64,000 bases of DNA from DAISKN01 sp963716925 (GTDB lineage: Bacteria; Acidobacteriota; Vicinamibacteria; Marinacidobacterales; SMYC01), in contig CAVQUX010000010.1 in the NCBI GenBank assembly GCA_963716925.1, forward strand, positions 558,001 through 622,000. The letters are read 5' to 3'. The notes beneath the pieces are model-generated. The model was not told the origin of the DNA, did not search any database, and saw nothing but the letters and a program-made list of their open reading frames with translations. The number at the start of each line of letters is the position of its first letter. Position 1 is the stretch's first letter. Position numbers and translations under genes: made by a program. Below are positions 28,801 to 37,466 of the stretch, piece after piece.

Positions 28801-30180
28801 TCAAGACGGCGCCGCCGCGTCGCGGGCCAGCATGTCCTCCGGCTCTTCACGACGGCGCACCAGACGCGCCTCCCCGTTTCGAACCGCGACATACGGGGGG
28901 CGGGGATGTCCGAAGTTGGACTCCATCGAAGTGAAGTAGGCCCCCGAGTCCATCACCGCGAGCACGTCGCCGGCCTCGAGCGGCGGCAGCAGGCGGTTCC
29001 GCGTGATGATGTCGCCTCCAAAAGCGTGGATTCCTGCGATCGTGTACCGCGCCGACCTCGGGGCCGAGGGGTCGTTGCACAGAAAGATCTCGTGGTACTC
29101 GTACGTCGGCTGCAGGGTCGTGGTCCACCTGCCCCCGTCGGTGACGGCGAGCGAAACGCCTCTCCGCGGCGGTTCAACGTCCAGGACCGAGAGCAGGAGA
29201 AAGATGTTCGACGAGACGAGCGCCCTCCCCGGCTCGAGGATCAGCGACGGAATGGGCAGCCGGTGCCGGCCGCAAAAAGATTCGACCGCCCCGGAGATCC
29301 GTTCGGCGAACTCCGCGAACGTGGCCTGGCGCCCGGGCTCGGGTGGAGAGGGAAGCCGCCCGAATCCGATGTAGCGAAGGAACTCGAGCGAGGTGAACTC
29401 GCGCGCGGTCGCCGAGCCGTAGCCGCCGCCGAAGTCCAGCCAGCGTGTTTCCAGGCCCCGCTCTCGCGCGGCCAGGAGCGCGGGGCCGATGAGCTCGAAG
29501 ACCCGCGCGTAGTCGGCGGCGATCTTGCAGCCAGTGCCGATATGAACGTGAACACCCTGGAAACGAAGGAAGGGATCGCGGCGGCAGAGATCGAAGGCGA
29601 TACTGTGCTCGTCTTCCTTCATGTCGAGCCCGAAGACCGACCCACTCCGCGACGCCGCGGCGGTCGAAGCGCTCATCCCCTTGGGAACGAAGTCGGGATT
29701 GAGACGGAGGAGGAGCTTCGCCTCCTGGCCGAGATCGGCGCAGACCTCCGAGAGCCGCTCGAGCTCGAACATCGAGTCGACGACCACGAGCCCGACCCCG
29801 TCGGAGACGAGCCGCTCGAGGAAGCGTTTCGACTTGTGGGGGCCGTTGACGACGATATCCCCGGGGGCCGCTCCAAGACGCCGGGCCAGCCAGTACTCGT
29901 ATTCGCTCATCACTTCTGGCTTGGCGCCGGATTGCAGAATCATCTCCACCACCGCCGGCACCCCGTTGCACTTGAGCGCGTAGCACGGCAGGACTTCCGC
30001 GGGGTAGCGTTCGCGAAACGCCCGGATGTACTCTCCGACCGAGTCCCGCAGCCGCCGTTCGTGAACGACGTGGACCGGAGTCCCGTAGGTTTCCGCCACA
30101 CTCGATGTGGAGCACCCGTCGACGACCAAGCCCCCGTCCAGGCCCTCGGCAAGCCCCCAGTCCTCGATGCGCAGGCTCAC
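28801..30180 (-). CDS. Fold-III PLP decarboxylase paralogue B, lacks the catalytic cysteine
   Basis: 459 residues, DapDC/ODC-like. The Schiff-base lysine is present in LPCYALKCNGVP, the stacking His in VHVHIGTGCK, the phosphate loop in LDFGGGYGSATA, and EPGRALVSSN follows. Where family members have GPxCESGD, it has AGIHAFGGDIITR, so the cysteine donated across the dimer interface is absent. MDSGAYFTSMESNF keeps the conserved Tyr. The likely reaction is decarboxylation of a D- or L-amino acid such as an aminocarboxypropyl compound, if A supplies the cysteine. GTG start. It is divergent from the BtaA-like gene. Confidence 0.85.
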   Translation of the reverse strand: MSLRIEDWGLAEGLDGGLVVDGCSTSSVAETYGTPVHVVHERRLRDSVGEYIRAFRERYPAEVLPCYALKCNGVPAVVEMILQSGAKPEVMSEYEYWLARRLGAAPGDIVVNGPHKSKRFLERLVSDGVGLVVVDSMFELERLSEVCADLGQEAKLLLRLNPDFVPKGMSASTAAASRSGSVFGLDMKEDEHSIAFDLCRRDPFLRFQGVHVHIGTGCKIAADYARVFELIGPALLAARERGLETRWLDFGGGYGSATAREFTSLEFLRYIGFGRLPSPPEPGRQATFAEFAERISGAVESFCGRHRLPIPSLILEPGRALVSSNIFLLLSVLDVEPPRRGVSLAVTDGGRWTTTLQPTYEYHEIFLCNDPSAPRSARYTIAGIHAFGGDIITRNRLLPPLEAGDVLAVMDSGAYFTSMESNFGHPRPPYVAVRNGEARLVRRREEPEDMLARDAAAPS

Positions 30181-30284
30181 GTCATTCCACCGGCCCTTGC
30201 ACTCGGGAGGAGCGAAACATTGCCCCCATCGATAGGCGCAAGTATATATATTGGCCCCGGCCGAAACCGCGGTTTCACCGTCCC
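30181..30284. promoter_or_regulatory. Divergent promoter region between decarboxylase B and btaA-like gene
   Basis: 104 bases separate the two divergent starts. The only AT-rich tract of this neighbourhood, AGTATATATATTGG at 30241-30254, could serve as a -10 element for the rightward gene. No convincing -35 partner or operator could be fixed. Confidence 0.4.
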
Positions 30285-31412
30285 ATGCAGAGCGAGATAC
30301 GAGCGCGCAGGGTTTTCGAGCGGCTCCTTTTCTCGACCTCCTGGGAGGATCCTCTCATGGACCTCGAAGCCTTCGGAATCCGCAGAGACGAGGACGTGGT
30401 CTTCGCCGTCACCAGCGGCGGGGACAAGGTTCTCAGCTTTCTGACCCGGTGCCCCGGAAAAATCGTCGCGCTCGACATGAACGCAACTCAGAACTACCTC
30501 CTCGAGCTGAAGATGGCCGGGATTCGCGCGCTCGGCCACGGGGACTATCTCGAGCTCCTCGGGGTGCGGTCTCCCTCCCGCGCGGAGCAGCTCTACCGCG
30601 CGGCCAGACCTCACCTCTCTCGCGACGCCGCAGCGTACTGGGACGAGAACGCCTCGATGCTCACCCGGGGGCTCCTGGGCCAGGGTCGCTTCGAGCGATA
30701 TCTCGGGATGTTCCGCCATGCGCTTCGCTTCATCGAGGGAGAGCGGCGGGTCCGCACTCTCTTCACCTTCGAGCACCTGGAGGACCAGGCGGAGTTCTAT
30801 CGCCGGGAATGGAACTCCGCGCGGTGGAAGCTCTTCTTCAAGCTCTTCTTCAGCAAGACGCTGCTCGCTGCGCTGGGCCTGGATCCGGCGTTCTTCAAGT
30901 ACGTCGTCGAAAAGAGCGTGAGCAGGAATCTCTATCGGAAGGCGGAGCACGCGTTCAGCGAGATCCCCGTGCGAACGAACTATTTCATGGCTCAAATCCT
31001 CCTCGGGAGGTACCTCGACGAGGAGCAGGTCCCCCTCTACCTGCAAGCGCGGCATTTCGATACCCTTCGGCAGAACCTCGATCGGATCGAGATTCACCAC
31101 GGCGATGCCGAAGGGTTCTTCGCCGAACGTCCGCCCCGGTCCATCGACAAGTTCGATTTCACCAACATCTTCGAATGGATGGCGGAGGATGCGTTCGAGA
31201 AGCTGCTTCGGTCGGCCGTGCGCTGCGCGAAGCCGGGAGCGGTGATGACCTATCGCAATACGCTGGTGCCGCGCAGCCACCCCTCGAGCATGGACGATAT
31301 CGTAATCAGCGACCGGGAGCTCGCGCGGAAGCTCCTGTTCCAGGACCGGTCGTTCTTCTACTCGGATTTCATCATCGAGAGAGTCCGGACGGGGGAACCG
31401 AGGCACTCATGA
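30285..31412 (+). CDS. btaA: BtaA-like S-adenosylmethionine:3-amino-3-carboxypropyl transferase (DUF3419)
   Basis: 375 residues. The hallmark region is SWEDPLMDLEAFGI, then FAVTSGGDKVLSFLT and VALDMNATQNYLLELKMAGI, as in bacterial BtaA. BtaA transfers the 3-amino-3-carboxypropyl group of SAM to diacylglycerol, the first step of DGTS betaine lipid synthesis. Later segments HHGDAEGFFAERPPRSID and DFTNIFEWM fit the second half of the family. It is soluble and likely membrane-associated. A GC-rich leader of about 100 bases precedes it. Its last four bases overlap the next start (ATGA). The acceptor could be another lipid or alcohol. Confidence 0.85.
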   Translation: MQSEIRARRVFERLLFSTSWEDPLMDLEAFGIRRDEDVVFAVTSGGDKVLSFLTRCPGKIVALDMNATQNYLLELKMAGIRALGHGDYLELLGVRSPSRAEQLYRAARPHLSRDAAAYWDENASMLTRGLLGQGRFERYLGMFRHALRFIEGERRVRTLFTFEHLEDQAEFYRREWNSARWKLFFKLFFSKTLLAALGLDPAFFKYVVEKSVSRNLYRKAEHAFSEIPVRTNYFMAQILLGRYLDEEQVPLYLQARHFDTLRQNLDRIEIHHGDAEGFFAERPPRSIDKFDFTNIFEWMAEDAFEKLLRSAVRCAKPGAVMTYRNTLVPRSHPSSMDDIVISDRELARKLLFQDRSFFYSDFIIERVRTGEPRHS

Positions 31413-32443
31413 AGCAAGGAGAGGTCGACATGCGCGTCGGAGGGAACGAAGGTGAAGTGGGTTGGGCGACCGTCATCGACGGACTGAACGAGGTCTCGCG
31501 CAAGATCTACTTTCTCCTCCTGGAACATCTGAGGGACCTGGGTCTGTTCGACGAGCTCGACTCCAGCGAAGCGATGGTGACCGCGCTCCGAGAGCGGCTC
31601 GGTGTTCCCGCGGAGGTGGAGCACCGCTTCGTCGTCGCCCTCCGGGGCCTTCGGGCCATCGGCGTCCTCGAGCTCGACGAAGAGAAGGTCCGGCGATGCC
31701 ACGTCGAGCCGGAGCCGCGACCGATCGACGAAGGCCTGATCTCGACGGTTTTCGGGCCCGCGATCGGAGCGTATCTGAAGATCTATCAGGAGCGGCGTCT
31801 GTTCGATCCCGGCTTCGCGCTGACCTTCGCCGGTGAGCAGTCAGCACTCTGGGAGGGATTGCTCAATGCCCCCATCAACACCGTGGGAGGGGATCAAGCG
31901 GTCACCTGGATTGGCAAGGCCGGCGGCCGGGTCCTGGAACTGGCCTTCGGGCCGGGACGCACCATACCCCAGCTCCTCGAGCGGATCGGGGAGGGCGGAG
32001 AGCTCGAAGGCGTCGACAGTTCGCGATACTACGTGGAGCGGGCGCGGGAGCTCTATCGAGAGATCTCGTCCGTTCGCCTCCGTGAGGCCGACATCAACGA
32101 GGGGCTTTCGTATTTCGAGAACGCCGTGTTCGATGGCGTGATGTTCATGGGCGCTCTGCAGTTCGTCAAAGATCCTCCGACCTTGCTACGCGAGCTCGGA
32201 AGAATTCTTCGGCTTCGCGGAAAGCTCGTGCTCGGGGCCTTCCACACGGACAAACCCTGTTTCGCCAACCCCGCCCTGCACCTGCACATGAATCTCTTCG
32301 ACCCGCCCGCGTTCGAGTATCCCGTGGAAAAGGTCAAGCGCTGGCTATGGGAGGCGGGATTCGAGACCAATATCTGCGTGGAGTTCGGCAGCTATTGCTC
32401 CCTGTACGCCGAGAAATTGCCCGATGTGCTCTCGGTTGCGTAA
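31409..32443 (+). CDS. Class I SAM-dependent methyltransferase with N-terminal dimerisation domain
   Basis: 344 residues. Residues 15-110 form a winged-helix-like dimerisation domain (SRKIYFLLLEHLRDLGLF, FVVALRGLRAIGVLELDE), as in many O- and N-methyltransferases. The Rossmann domain has motif I VLELAFGPGRTIPQLLE, motif II LEGVDSSRYYVERAR and motif IV-like FDGVMFMGALQFVKDPP. Coupling to btaA by a 4-base overlap makes it the functional counterpart of BtaB, the N-methylating enzyme of DGTS synthesis. It is larger than typical BtaB (about 210 residues), so a different methyl acceptor is possible. Confidence 0.8.
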   Translation: MKQGEVDMRVGGNEGEVGWATVIDGLNEVSRKIYFLLLEHLRDLGLFDELDSSEAMVTALRERLGVPAEVEHRFVVALRGLRAIGVLELDEEKVRRCHVEPEPRPIDEGLISTVFGPAIGAYLKIYQERRLFDPGFALTFAGEQSALWEGLLNAPINTVGGDQAVTWIGKAGGRVLELAFGPGRTIPQLLERIGEGGELEGVDSSRYYVERARELYREISSVRLREADINEGLSYFENAVFDGVMFMGALQFVKDPPTLLRELGRILRLRGKLVLGAFHTDKPCFANPALHLHMNLFDPPAFEYPVEKVKRWLWEAGFETNICVEFGSYCSLYAEKLPDVLSVA

Positions 32444-32448
32444 CCGAA
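32431..32448. terminator. Weak hairpin at the methyltransferase stop codon
   Basis: TCGGTT and AACCGA pair around a GCGT loop that includes part of the TAA stop codon. No T-rich tract follows on either strand. It may act as a weak or Rho-dependent stop between the convergent methyltransferase and CocE genes, which are separated by only six bases. Confidence 0.3.
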
Positions 32449-32449
32449 C

Positions 32450-32477
32450 CTAGCGTGGGACGACGGGGATCAACACC
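32450..32477. repeat. 28-bp direct repeat, right copy (intact CocE 3' end)
   Basis: Identical to 12278-12305. It begins exactly at the TAG stop codon of the CocE gene and covers its last eight sense codons plus a base. The two copies bracket the whole cluster of lipid genes in direct orientation. This is the arrangement left when DNA integrates at the 3' end of a gene and restores it. Confidence 0.85.
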
Positions 32478-34177
32478 CGGGAAGGCCGTTCCCGGTCGTG
32501 ATAGACGGTCTGCTCGGCGACGATTCCCTTCGTTTCCAGCCCAATCCGGCCGCCGGTGTTCAGGTTGCGATCGAACTTGGGAAAGGCACTCGAGGAGATC
32601 TCGAGCCGCAGACGGTGGCCCTCGCTCAGCAAGACGCACGTCGACCAGGCGTCGATATCGTACGACTCCACCCGCCCCGGCTCGAGAAAGCTTTCCTCTT
32701 CCATCGACCGCCGGTAGCGGGCGCGCACGATGCCGTCGTTGAGCCTCTGCGCGAACCCGCCGGGGTGGACGTCCAAGACCTTCGCCGTGAAGTCCGTATC
32801 GCGGGCGGAAGAGGCGGCGTGGAGCGTTACCTTCAAGGGCCCGCAGACCTCGAGGGGCTCGGTCAGAAGCGCCGTGGAGTAGACGAGAACGTCGTCGCGC
32901 CGTTCGACCGCGCGGTAATCGTCCGGACCTCCCACCTGTGAGAAATTCGGCTCGGTGATGAAGGGAACGGCGTCCTCGGGATCGTACCGGAACCTGTCGG
33001 CCGGCTCGTTTCCGGGTGCTACCGTATCGAGCCGCCCGTCTCCGAAGAGACTGTTGGCCCGTCCGCCGCTATGGAGGAAGTACTCGACGTATCGCGTCCG
33101 CCCAATCGGCCATTCGTTCTCGGTTCGCCACCGGTTCTCGCCCATCACGAAGATCCGGACCCGGGAATCGGAATCGACGCCGTTGTCCTCCCCTTTCAGC
33201 CAGTGGTCGAACCATCGCAGCTGCACGGCATCGAAGTCGATGAGCGCCTCCGGACCGAAGTCGACGTCGCCCAGGCGGCGCGACGTGTTCACCCGATGCC
33301 CCCAGGGACCGATGAGGAGCCACTGCTTCTCGCGCGCGTCTCTGGCCGCGGCCCGCGTGGTCAGGTTCACGTAGTTCTCCGTCGTTCCTACCAGCACGTC
33401 GTCGTACCAGCCGCTCACGTGCAGGATGGGCACCGTGGCGTCGAGGAGCTGGTCTTGATAGGACTGCTCCTTCCAATAGTCGTCCAGGGTCGGATGATCG
33501 AACCAATCCCTCCAGGCTCGAATCCGGCGCCCGAAGCCTTCGTCCATGTCTCGAAGGGGGAGGGACCGATAGACCTTCATGAGGTCGATATGGGATGTAT
33601 CCTGCAGAGTCTTTCCCGAGATGTAGGCGAGCCAGGAAACGGTGGTGGGGCCGTAGGCCCCGTGCTGGATGGGAAAGTTCCTCGTGGGATCCGGCGGGGT
33701 CACGATGGAGATCATCGCCGCGAGGTGGGGATTTCGAAGGCCCGCGGGGTAGACCTGAGTCCATCCCAGATAGGAGCCGCCCGTCGTTCCGACTTTCCCG
33801 CTCGACCAGGGCGCGGTCCCGCACCACGTCTGGGTGTCATAGCCATCCTCCGCCTCGTGAATCAGCGGGTAGAACTCGCCATCGGACTCGCCCCTGCCCC
33901 GCACGTCCTGGACGACGTAGACGTATCCCCGCGACGCCCAGAAGAGTCCCTGCTGCGCGTAGCCGGGGCTGGCGTTGTCGTAGGGAGTGCGCACCAGAAC
34001 CACGGGAAACCGTCCGGGAGCGTCGGGACGGAACACGTCGGCGGAGAGGCTCACGCCGTCCCGCATCGTCTGGCGCTGGTCGTACTCGATCTTGACCGCG
34101 TAGGTGTCCGCTCCCTCGGCCGCGATCGAAGGGAGCATCAGCGCCGCCAGAGCCAGAACTCGTCGACTGGGTTTCAT
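32450..34177 (-). CDS. Secreted CocE/NonD family alpha-beta hydrolase (S15-like)
   Basis: 575 residues with a signal peptide (MKPSRRVLALAALMLPSIAA). The domains follow the X-Pro-dipeptidyl-peptidase/cocaine-esterase order: RDGVSLSADVFRPDAPGRFP, nucleophile elbow VGTTGGSYLGWTQ, the helical cap, VSGWYDDVLVGTTE, GPWGHRVN with the catalytic His, then the C-terminal jelly roll ending RVLIPVVPR. It should hydrolyse esters or acyl-amino compounds in the periplasm. It is a paralogue of the N-terminal half of the CocE-M28 fusion at 5838. Its start is 16 bases from the divergent PfkB gene. Confidence 0.88.
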   Translation of the reverse strand: MKPSRRVLALAALMLPSIAAEGADTYAVKIEYDQRQTMRDGVSLSADVFRPDAPGRFPVVLVRTPYDNASPGYAQQGLFWASRGYVYVVQDVRGRGESDGEFYPLIHEAEDGYDTQTWCGTAPWSSGKVGTTGGSYLGWTQVYPAGLRNPHLAAMISIVTPPDPTRNFPIQHGAYGPTTVSWLAYISGKTLQDTSHIDLMKVYRSLPLRDMDEGFGRRIRAWRDWFDHPTLDDYWKEQSYQDQLLDATVPILHVSGWYDDVLVGTTENYVNLTTRAAARDAREKQWLLIGPWGHRVNTSRRLGDVDFGPEALIDFDAVQLRWFDHWLKGEDNGVDSDSRVRIFVMGENRWRTENEWPIGRTRYVEYFLHSGGRANSLFGDGRLDTVAPGNEPADRFRYDPEDAVPFITEPNFSQVGGPDDYRAVERRDDVLVYSTALLTEPLEVCGPLKVTLHAASSARDTDFTAKVLDVHPGGFAQRLNDGIVRARYRRSMEEESFLEPGRVESYDIDAWSTCVLLSEGHRLRLEISSSAFPKFDRNLNTGGRIGLETKGIVAEQTVYHDRERPSRVLIPVVPR

Positions 34178-34193
34178 GGCTTAAACTACCGCG

Positions 34194-35108
34194 GTGAAAG
34201 CGTGGGACGCCATCGGCATCGGGCTCGCCGTCCGCGACGTGAGCGTTCTTCTGGATCGCTACCCGAAGCCCGACGAGAAGATGCGCGCCCGGGAGCTCCA
34301 CGAGTCCGGGGGCGGCCCCGCCCCGACGGCGCTGGTGACCCTCGCCCGCCTCGGACGAAAAACGGCGCTCTCTGCGACCGTGGGCGACGACGCGGTGGGA
34401 CGATTCCTCCTCGAGGGCCTCGTCCGGGAGAACGTCGACGTGAGCGCGGTCGCGGTGAGACCGGACTTCGAATCCCCCACGAGCGTCATTCTCGTCGAGA
34501 ACGGCCGGCGGACGATCTTCGAGCCGCCGCGCGGCGTCGACTTCCCCCTCGAGTGGAGCGATGTCCGGAAGCTCCCCCTCGAGGAGGCGTCGGCCCTCCT
34601 CGTCGACGCGCGAGTGGTCGAGGTCCAGACGCGAGCCGCAAGGACCGTCCGCGAGGCCGGCGGGCTCGTGGTTCTCGACTGCGGGCATCCCCGGGCCGGT
34701 GTGGACGAGCTCATCGCCCTGACCGATGTCGCGATCTTCGCCCATACCTACCCCGCGGCTCTGCATGGAGCGGACGTCGACGTCCGTGCGTTCCTCGCGA
34801 GCGTGCAGAGGAGACTCCCGCGGTCCGGGCCCGCGATCGCGGGGGTCACGCTCGGCGCCCGGGGATGCGCCATGCTCAGCCGCGAAGACGACTTCTTTGA
34901 GTACGAAGCTCCGGCGGTCCAGGCGGTCGATACCACCGGCGCGGGGGACGTGTTCCACGGGGCGTTCCTCCACGCGTTCCTGAAGACCGGCTCCGTCGAG
35001 ACCTCCGCCCGGTTCGCGAACGTGACCGCCGCTCGCAAATGCGAGGGGATGACGGGGAGAGCGCCGATTCCCGCGGAGGAGGAGATATGGCGCTTGGCCC
35101 GGCGCTGA
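34194..35108 (+). CDS. PfkB family carbohydrate kinase
   Basis: 304 residues from GTG. The N-terminal glycine motif GGGPAPTALVTLARLG is followed by TALSATVGDDAVGRFLLEGL. The C-terminal PfkB signature DTTGAGDVFHGAFLHAFL holds the catalytic Asp and the anion hole. The enzyme phosphorylates a sugar or nucleoside with ATP. A fructose- or 2-keto-3-deoxy-sugar role is possible given the sugar acid operon at 39-44 kb, but the two are not adjacent. Its end overlaps the next start by 22 bases. Confidence 0.85.
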   Translation: MKAWDAIGIGLAVRDVSVLLDRYPKPDEKMRARELHESGGGPAPTALVTLARLGRKTALSATVGDDAVGRFLLEGLVRENVDVSAVAVRPDFESPTSVILVENGRRTIFEPPRGVDFPLEWSDVRKLPLEEASALLVDARVVEVQTRAARTVREAGGLVVLDCGHPRAGVDELIALTDVAIFAHTYPAALHGADVDVRAFLASVQRRLPRSGPAIAGVTLGARGCAMLSREDDFFEYEAPAVQAVDTTGAGDVFHGAFLHAFLKTGSVETSARFANVTAARKCEGMTGRAPIPAEEEIWRLARR

Positions 35109-36121
35109 CCCTCACCGCCGCCATCCTCCTGCAGACCGACGAGTGCAAGACGACCGATACCGTCGCCGGGGACGATGTCGAGTATGTCCGACTCGTGAAC
35201 CTCTACCGGGACGGCCATCGCAAGGACGCCGTCCGCGAGCTCAGGAACCGGGACGCTGCGGACGTCAATCGGCTCATTCGACGCGATGCGCCCGGGATGA
35301 CGGACAGCTGCCTCGAGGCCGCGACCCTTCTCGAGACCGAGCTCGGAATCGACCTCGCGCAACGCTCTCGATGGGCAGGATGCGGATCGGAATTTCGACG
35401 AGGCCTGGCGGATCTCGCTCCTCGTCGAGCCGCCGGCAGAAGCGACTGCGTTTCCAGCGGGATTGGCTTCTCGCGGCGGGTCTCTTTCATCACCAGCTCA
35501 TCTTCGTCAACCTGGCCGAAGAGGCCTTCCCGCGCGCGGCCGGCTTCCTCCGCAAAGCGGTCCGACTCTACCCGAACGACCCCGAAGTGCTCCTGGCTGC
35601 GGGCTCTATCCTCGAGTGGTCGGGCTCCCTTCGCGCGGGCGATCCCGACCACCTGAAGGAAGCCGAAGAAGCTCTATTCCCGCGCCCGTCGCCTTGCGCC
35701 GGCGGACCCCGAGATCCTCCTTCACCACGGCTGGGTCCTCGAGAAGCTGAAGAGGGAGGACGAAGCCGCGGCTCCCCTTCTCCGGGTGCTGGAGCTTCCG
35801 GCGAGGGAGGACATCGTCTACAGAAGTCGAATGGCCCTCGGTGGAATGGCCGAGCGGGACGGCCGGCTCGCGGAAGCGATCGGCCACTACGAAGCCGCCA
35901 CGACGGCCATCCCCTCGTGGCAGGTCGCCTATCTCGCCCTCGGGCATGCCCTGCACTCGTCGGGCGCGCACGACCGGGCGCGTGAGGTGCTGGATCGGGC
36001 GCTGGCGATGCCGATGAAGACCGCCGACGAGACTCTCGGCGGGTGGTGGAGCTACGAGCTCGGGATCGCCCTTCGATTCGAGCCGCTGCTCGAGCGATTG
36101 CGCGCGGAGGTTTTGCGGTGA
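35087..36121 (+). CDS. Exported TPR-repeat protein with three frameshifts
   Basis: About 343 residues. ATG with GGAGGA upstream and a short signal-like start (GPALTLTAAILLQ). TPR-like helices appear in all frames used: AAGFLRKAVRLYPNDPEVLL, LYSRARRLAPADPEILLHHG, MAERDGRLAEAIGHYEAATT and ALGHALHSSGAHDRAREVLD. Extra bases near 35365, 35440 and 35670 shift the frame, yet the total is a multiple of three. It is coupled to the VWA gene by a GTGA overlap. TPR and VWA pairs often form scaffolds for periplasmic or membrane complexes. Confidence 0.7.
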
Positions 36122-37036
36122 GCTCCGTCGCGCTCCTCCCGCTCCTCATCGCGGCGTCCCAGGAGCAGAGGCCCCTCTTCCGGGTATCGACCGAGGCGGT
36201 CCAGGTCGACGTGTTCGTGGGAGAAGACGGCCGGGCCGTCGCGGGGCTAGGAGCCTCGGACTTCGAGCTCTACGACGACGGCGAGCTTCAGGAGGTCGCG
36301 TCCGTCGCGGTAGCCGAAGTTCCTCTGAACGTCGTCCTGGTCCTCGACACCAGTGAAAGCGTCAAGGGCGAGACGCTCGAACAGCTTCGTCGGGCAGCGA
36401 AGGAATTCCTCGGGGAGCTGTCGACCGGGGATCGCGCCGCGCTCCTCACCTTCTCCCACCATCTGCGCCTCCGCTCCGCGCTCACCTCGGACGTGGGGCG
36501 TTTGAGCCAGGCCCTCGAGGAGGTCGAAGCCCTGGGGGGAACGGCGTGGCACGACGCTCTGTTCGCCGCCCTGGAGATGCTGGAGGTCGTCCGCGAAAGG
36601 CCGGTGGTACTTCTCTTCACCGACGGCGCCGACACCTATAGCTGGCTCCGCGAAGAACAGGTCGTGTCGCTCGCCAGCCGATCGAACGCGGTGGTCTACG
36701 CCGTCACCAGGGAGGAGAAGGCGGCGATCCCGAACCTCGGAACCACGAAGGCCCAGGAACGGTTCCGGCAGAATCGGCGGGAGCGCATCCGCCGCACGCG
36801 TCTGCTGCTCGACGTCACCCGGGAGAGTGGAGGAAGACTCGTAGAAACGGGCTCCTCCGACCGCCTGCAGGAAATCTTCCTCGAGATCCTCGCCGAGATG
36901 AAGACCCGTTACATTCTCACGTACTCGCCTCCGGCGCCGGTCCGGGACGGCTGGCACGACCTCGAAGTCCGGGTGAAGCGGAAGGGAGTGCGAGGTCCAG
37001 GCCCGCCGGGGCTACTACTACGGGCCGCGTCCCTGA
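36118..37036 (+). CDS. VWFA-related domain protein of acidobacterial type, one frameshift near the end
   Basis: About 305 residues. A short signal (SSVALLPLLIAASQ) precedes a beta strand region with FRVSTEAVQVDVFVGEDGRA and FELYDDGELQEVA, the typical lead-in of TIGR03436-like proteins. The VWA domain follows with MIDAS LVLDTSESVKGETL and VVLLFTDGADTYSW. The end should be VQARRGYYYGPRP, as in family members. It is reached by removing one extra base near 36988; without this the frame runs into the opposite-strand gene. It is probably exported and binds a protein partner through a metal site. Confidence 0.8.
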
Positions 37037-37046
37037 CGGCTGAGGC

Positions 37047-37427
37047 TCACTTCTTCGGGATGCGGTACTTGTCGAGGGGCTCCCGATGGCACCCCTCGCA
37101 GGAGTGCGCGATGGTCTCGATCGAAGCCTGGAGGGCCTTCTCTTCGTTCTTTCCCGCGGCTTCGCGGGCCTTCTCCGCGCCCTCCTTCGCCATCCTCGCG
37201 AAGCCGGCGTATTTCTCGTCTCCTCGACCCTTCCAGTATTTCTCCACCTGATCGAACAACTGGGCGAGCTTCTCCGCCTCTTTCTCCACGTCCGATATCC
37301 GCCTTACTTCACGGTGCTTCTGGAGGACGGAGAACGAATGGTCGATCTCGTGCATCCGCTTCGCGTACTCCTTCTCGTCGGTGAAATCCTGACCGAAAAG
37401 AACCATCAACAAGAGCGCTGCCTTCAT
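37047..37427 (-). CDS. Cytochrome c'-like exported haem protein
   Basis: 126 residues. A short hydrophobic start (MKAALLLMVLFGQ) precedes helices rich in Lys and Glu (DVEKEAEKLAQLFDQVEKYW). The single haem-binding motif HSCEGCH lies near the C terminus, as in class II cytochromes c' and c556. A helical bundle with one haem is expected. The physiological partner is unknown. It is convergent with the VWA gene and separated from it by ten bases. Confidence 0.75.
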   Translation of the reverse strand: MKAALLLMVLFGQDFTDEKEYAKRMHEIDHSFSVLQKHREVRRISDVEKEAEKLAQLFDQVEKYWKGRGDEKYAGFARMAKEGAEKAREAAGKNEEKALQASIETIAHSCEGCHREPLDKYRIPKK

Positions 37428-37466
37428 GACTCTTACCTCGACCTTCTCCGGATATCATAGACACAA

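Noticed and set aside
12306..32449. An integrase or transposase inside the repeat-bracketed region
   Set aside because: Every sizeable reading frame in this interval belongs to a metabolic family. No tyrosine or serine recombinase or DDE motif was found.
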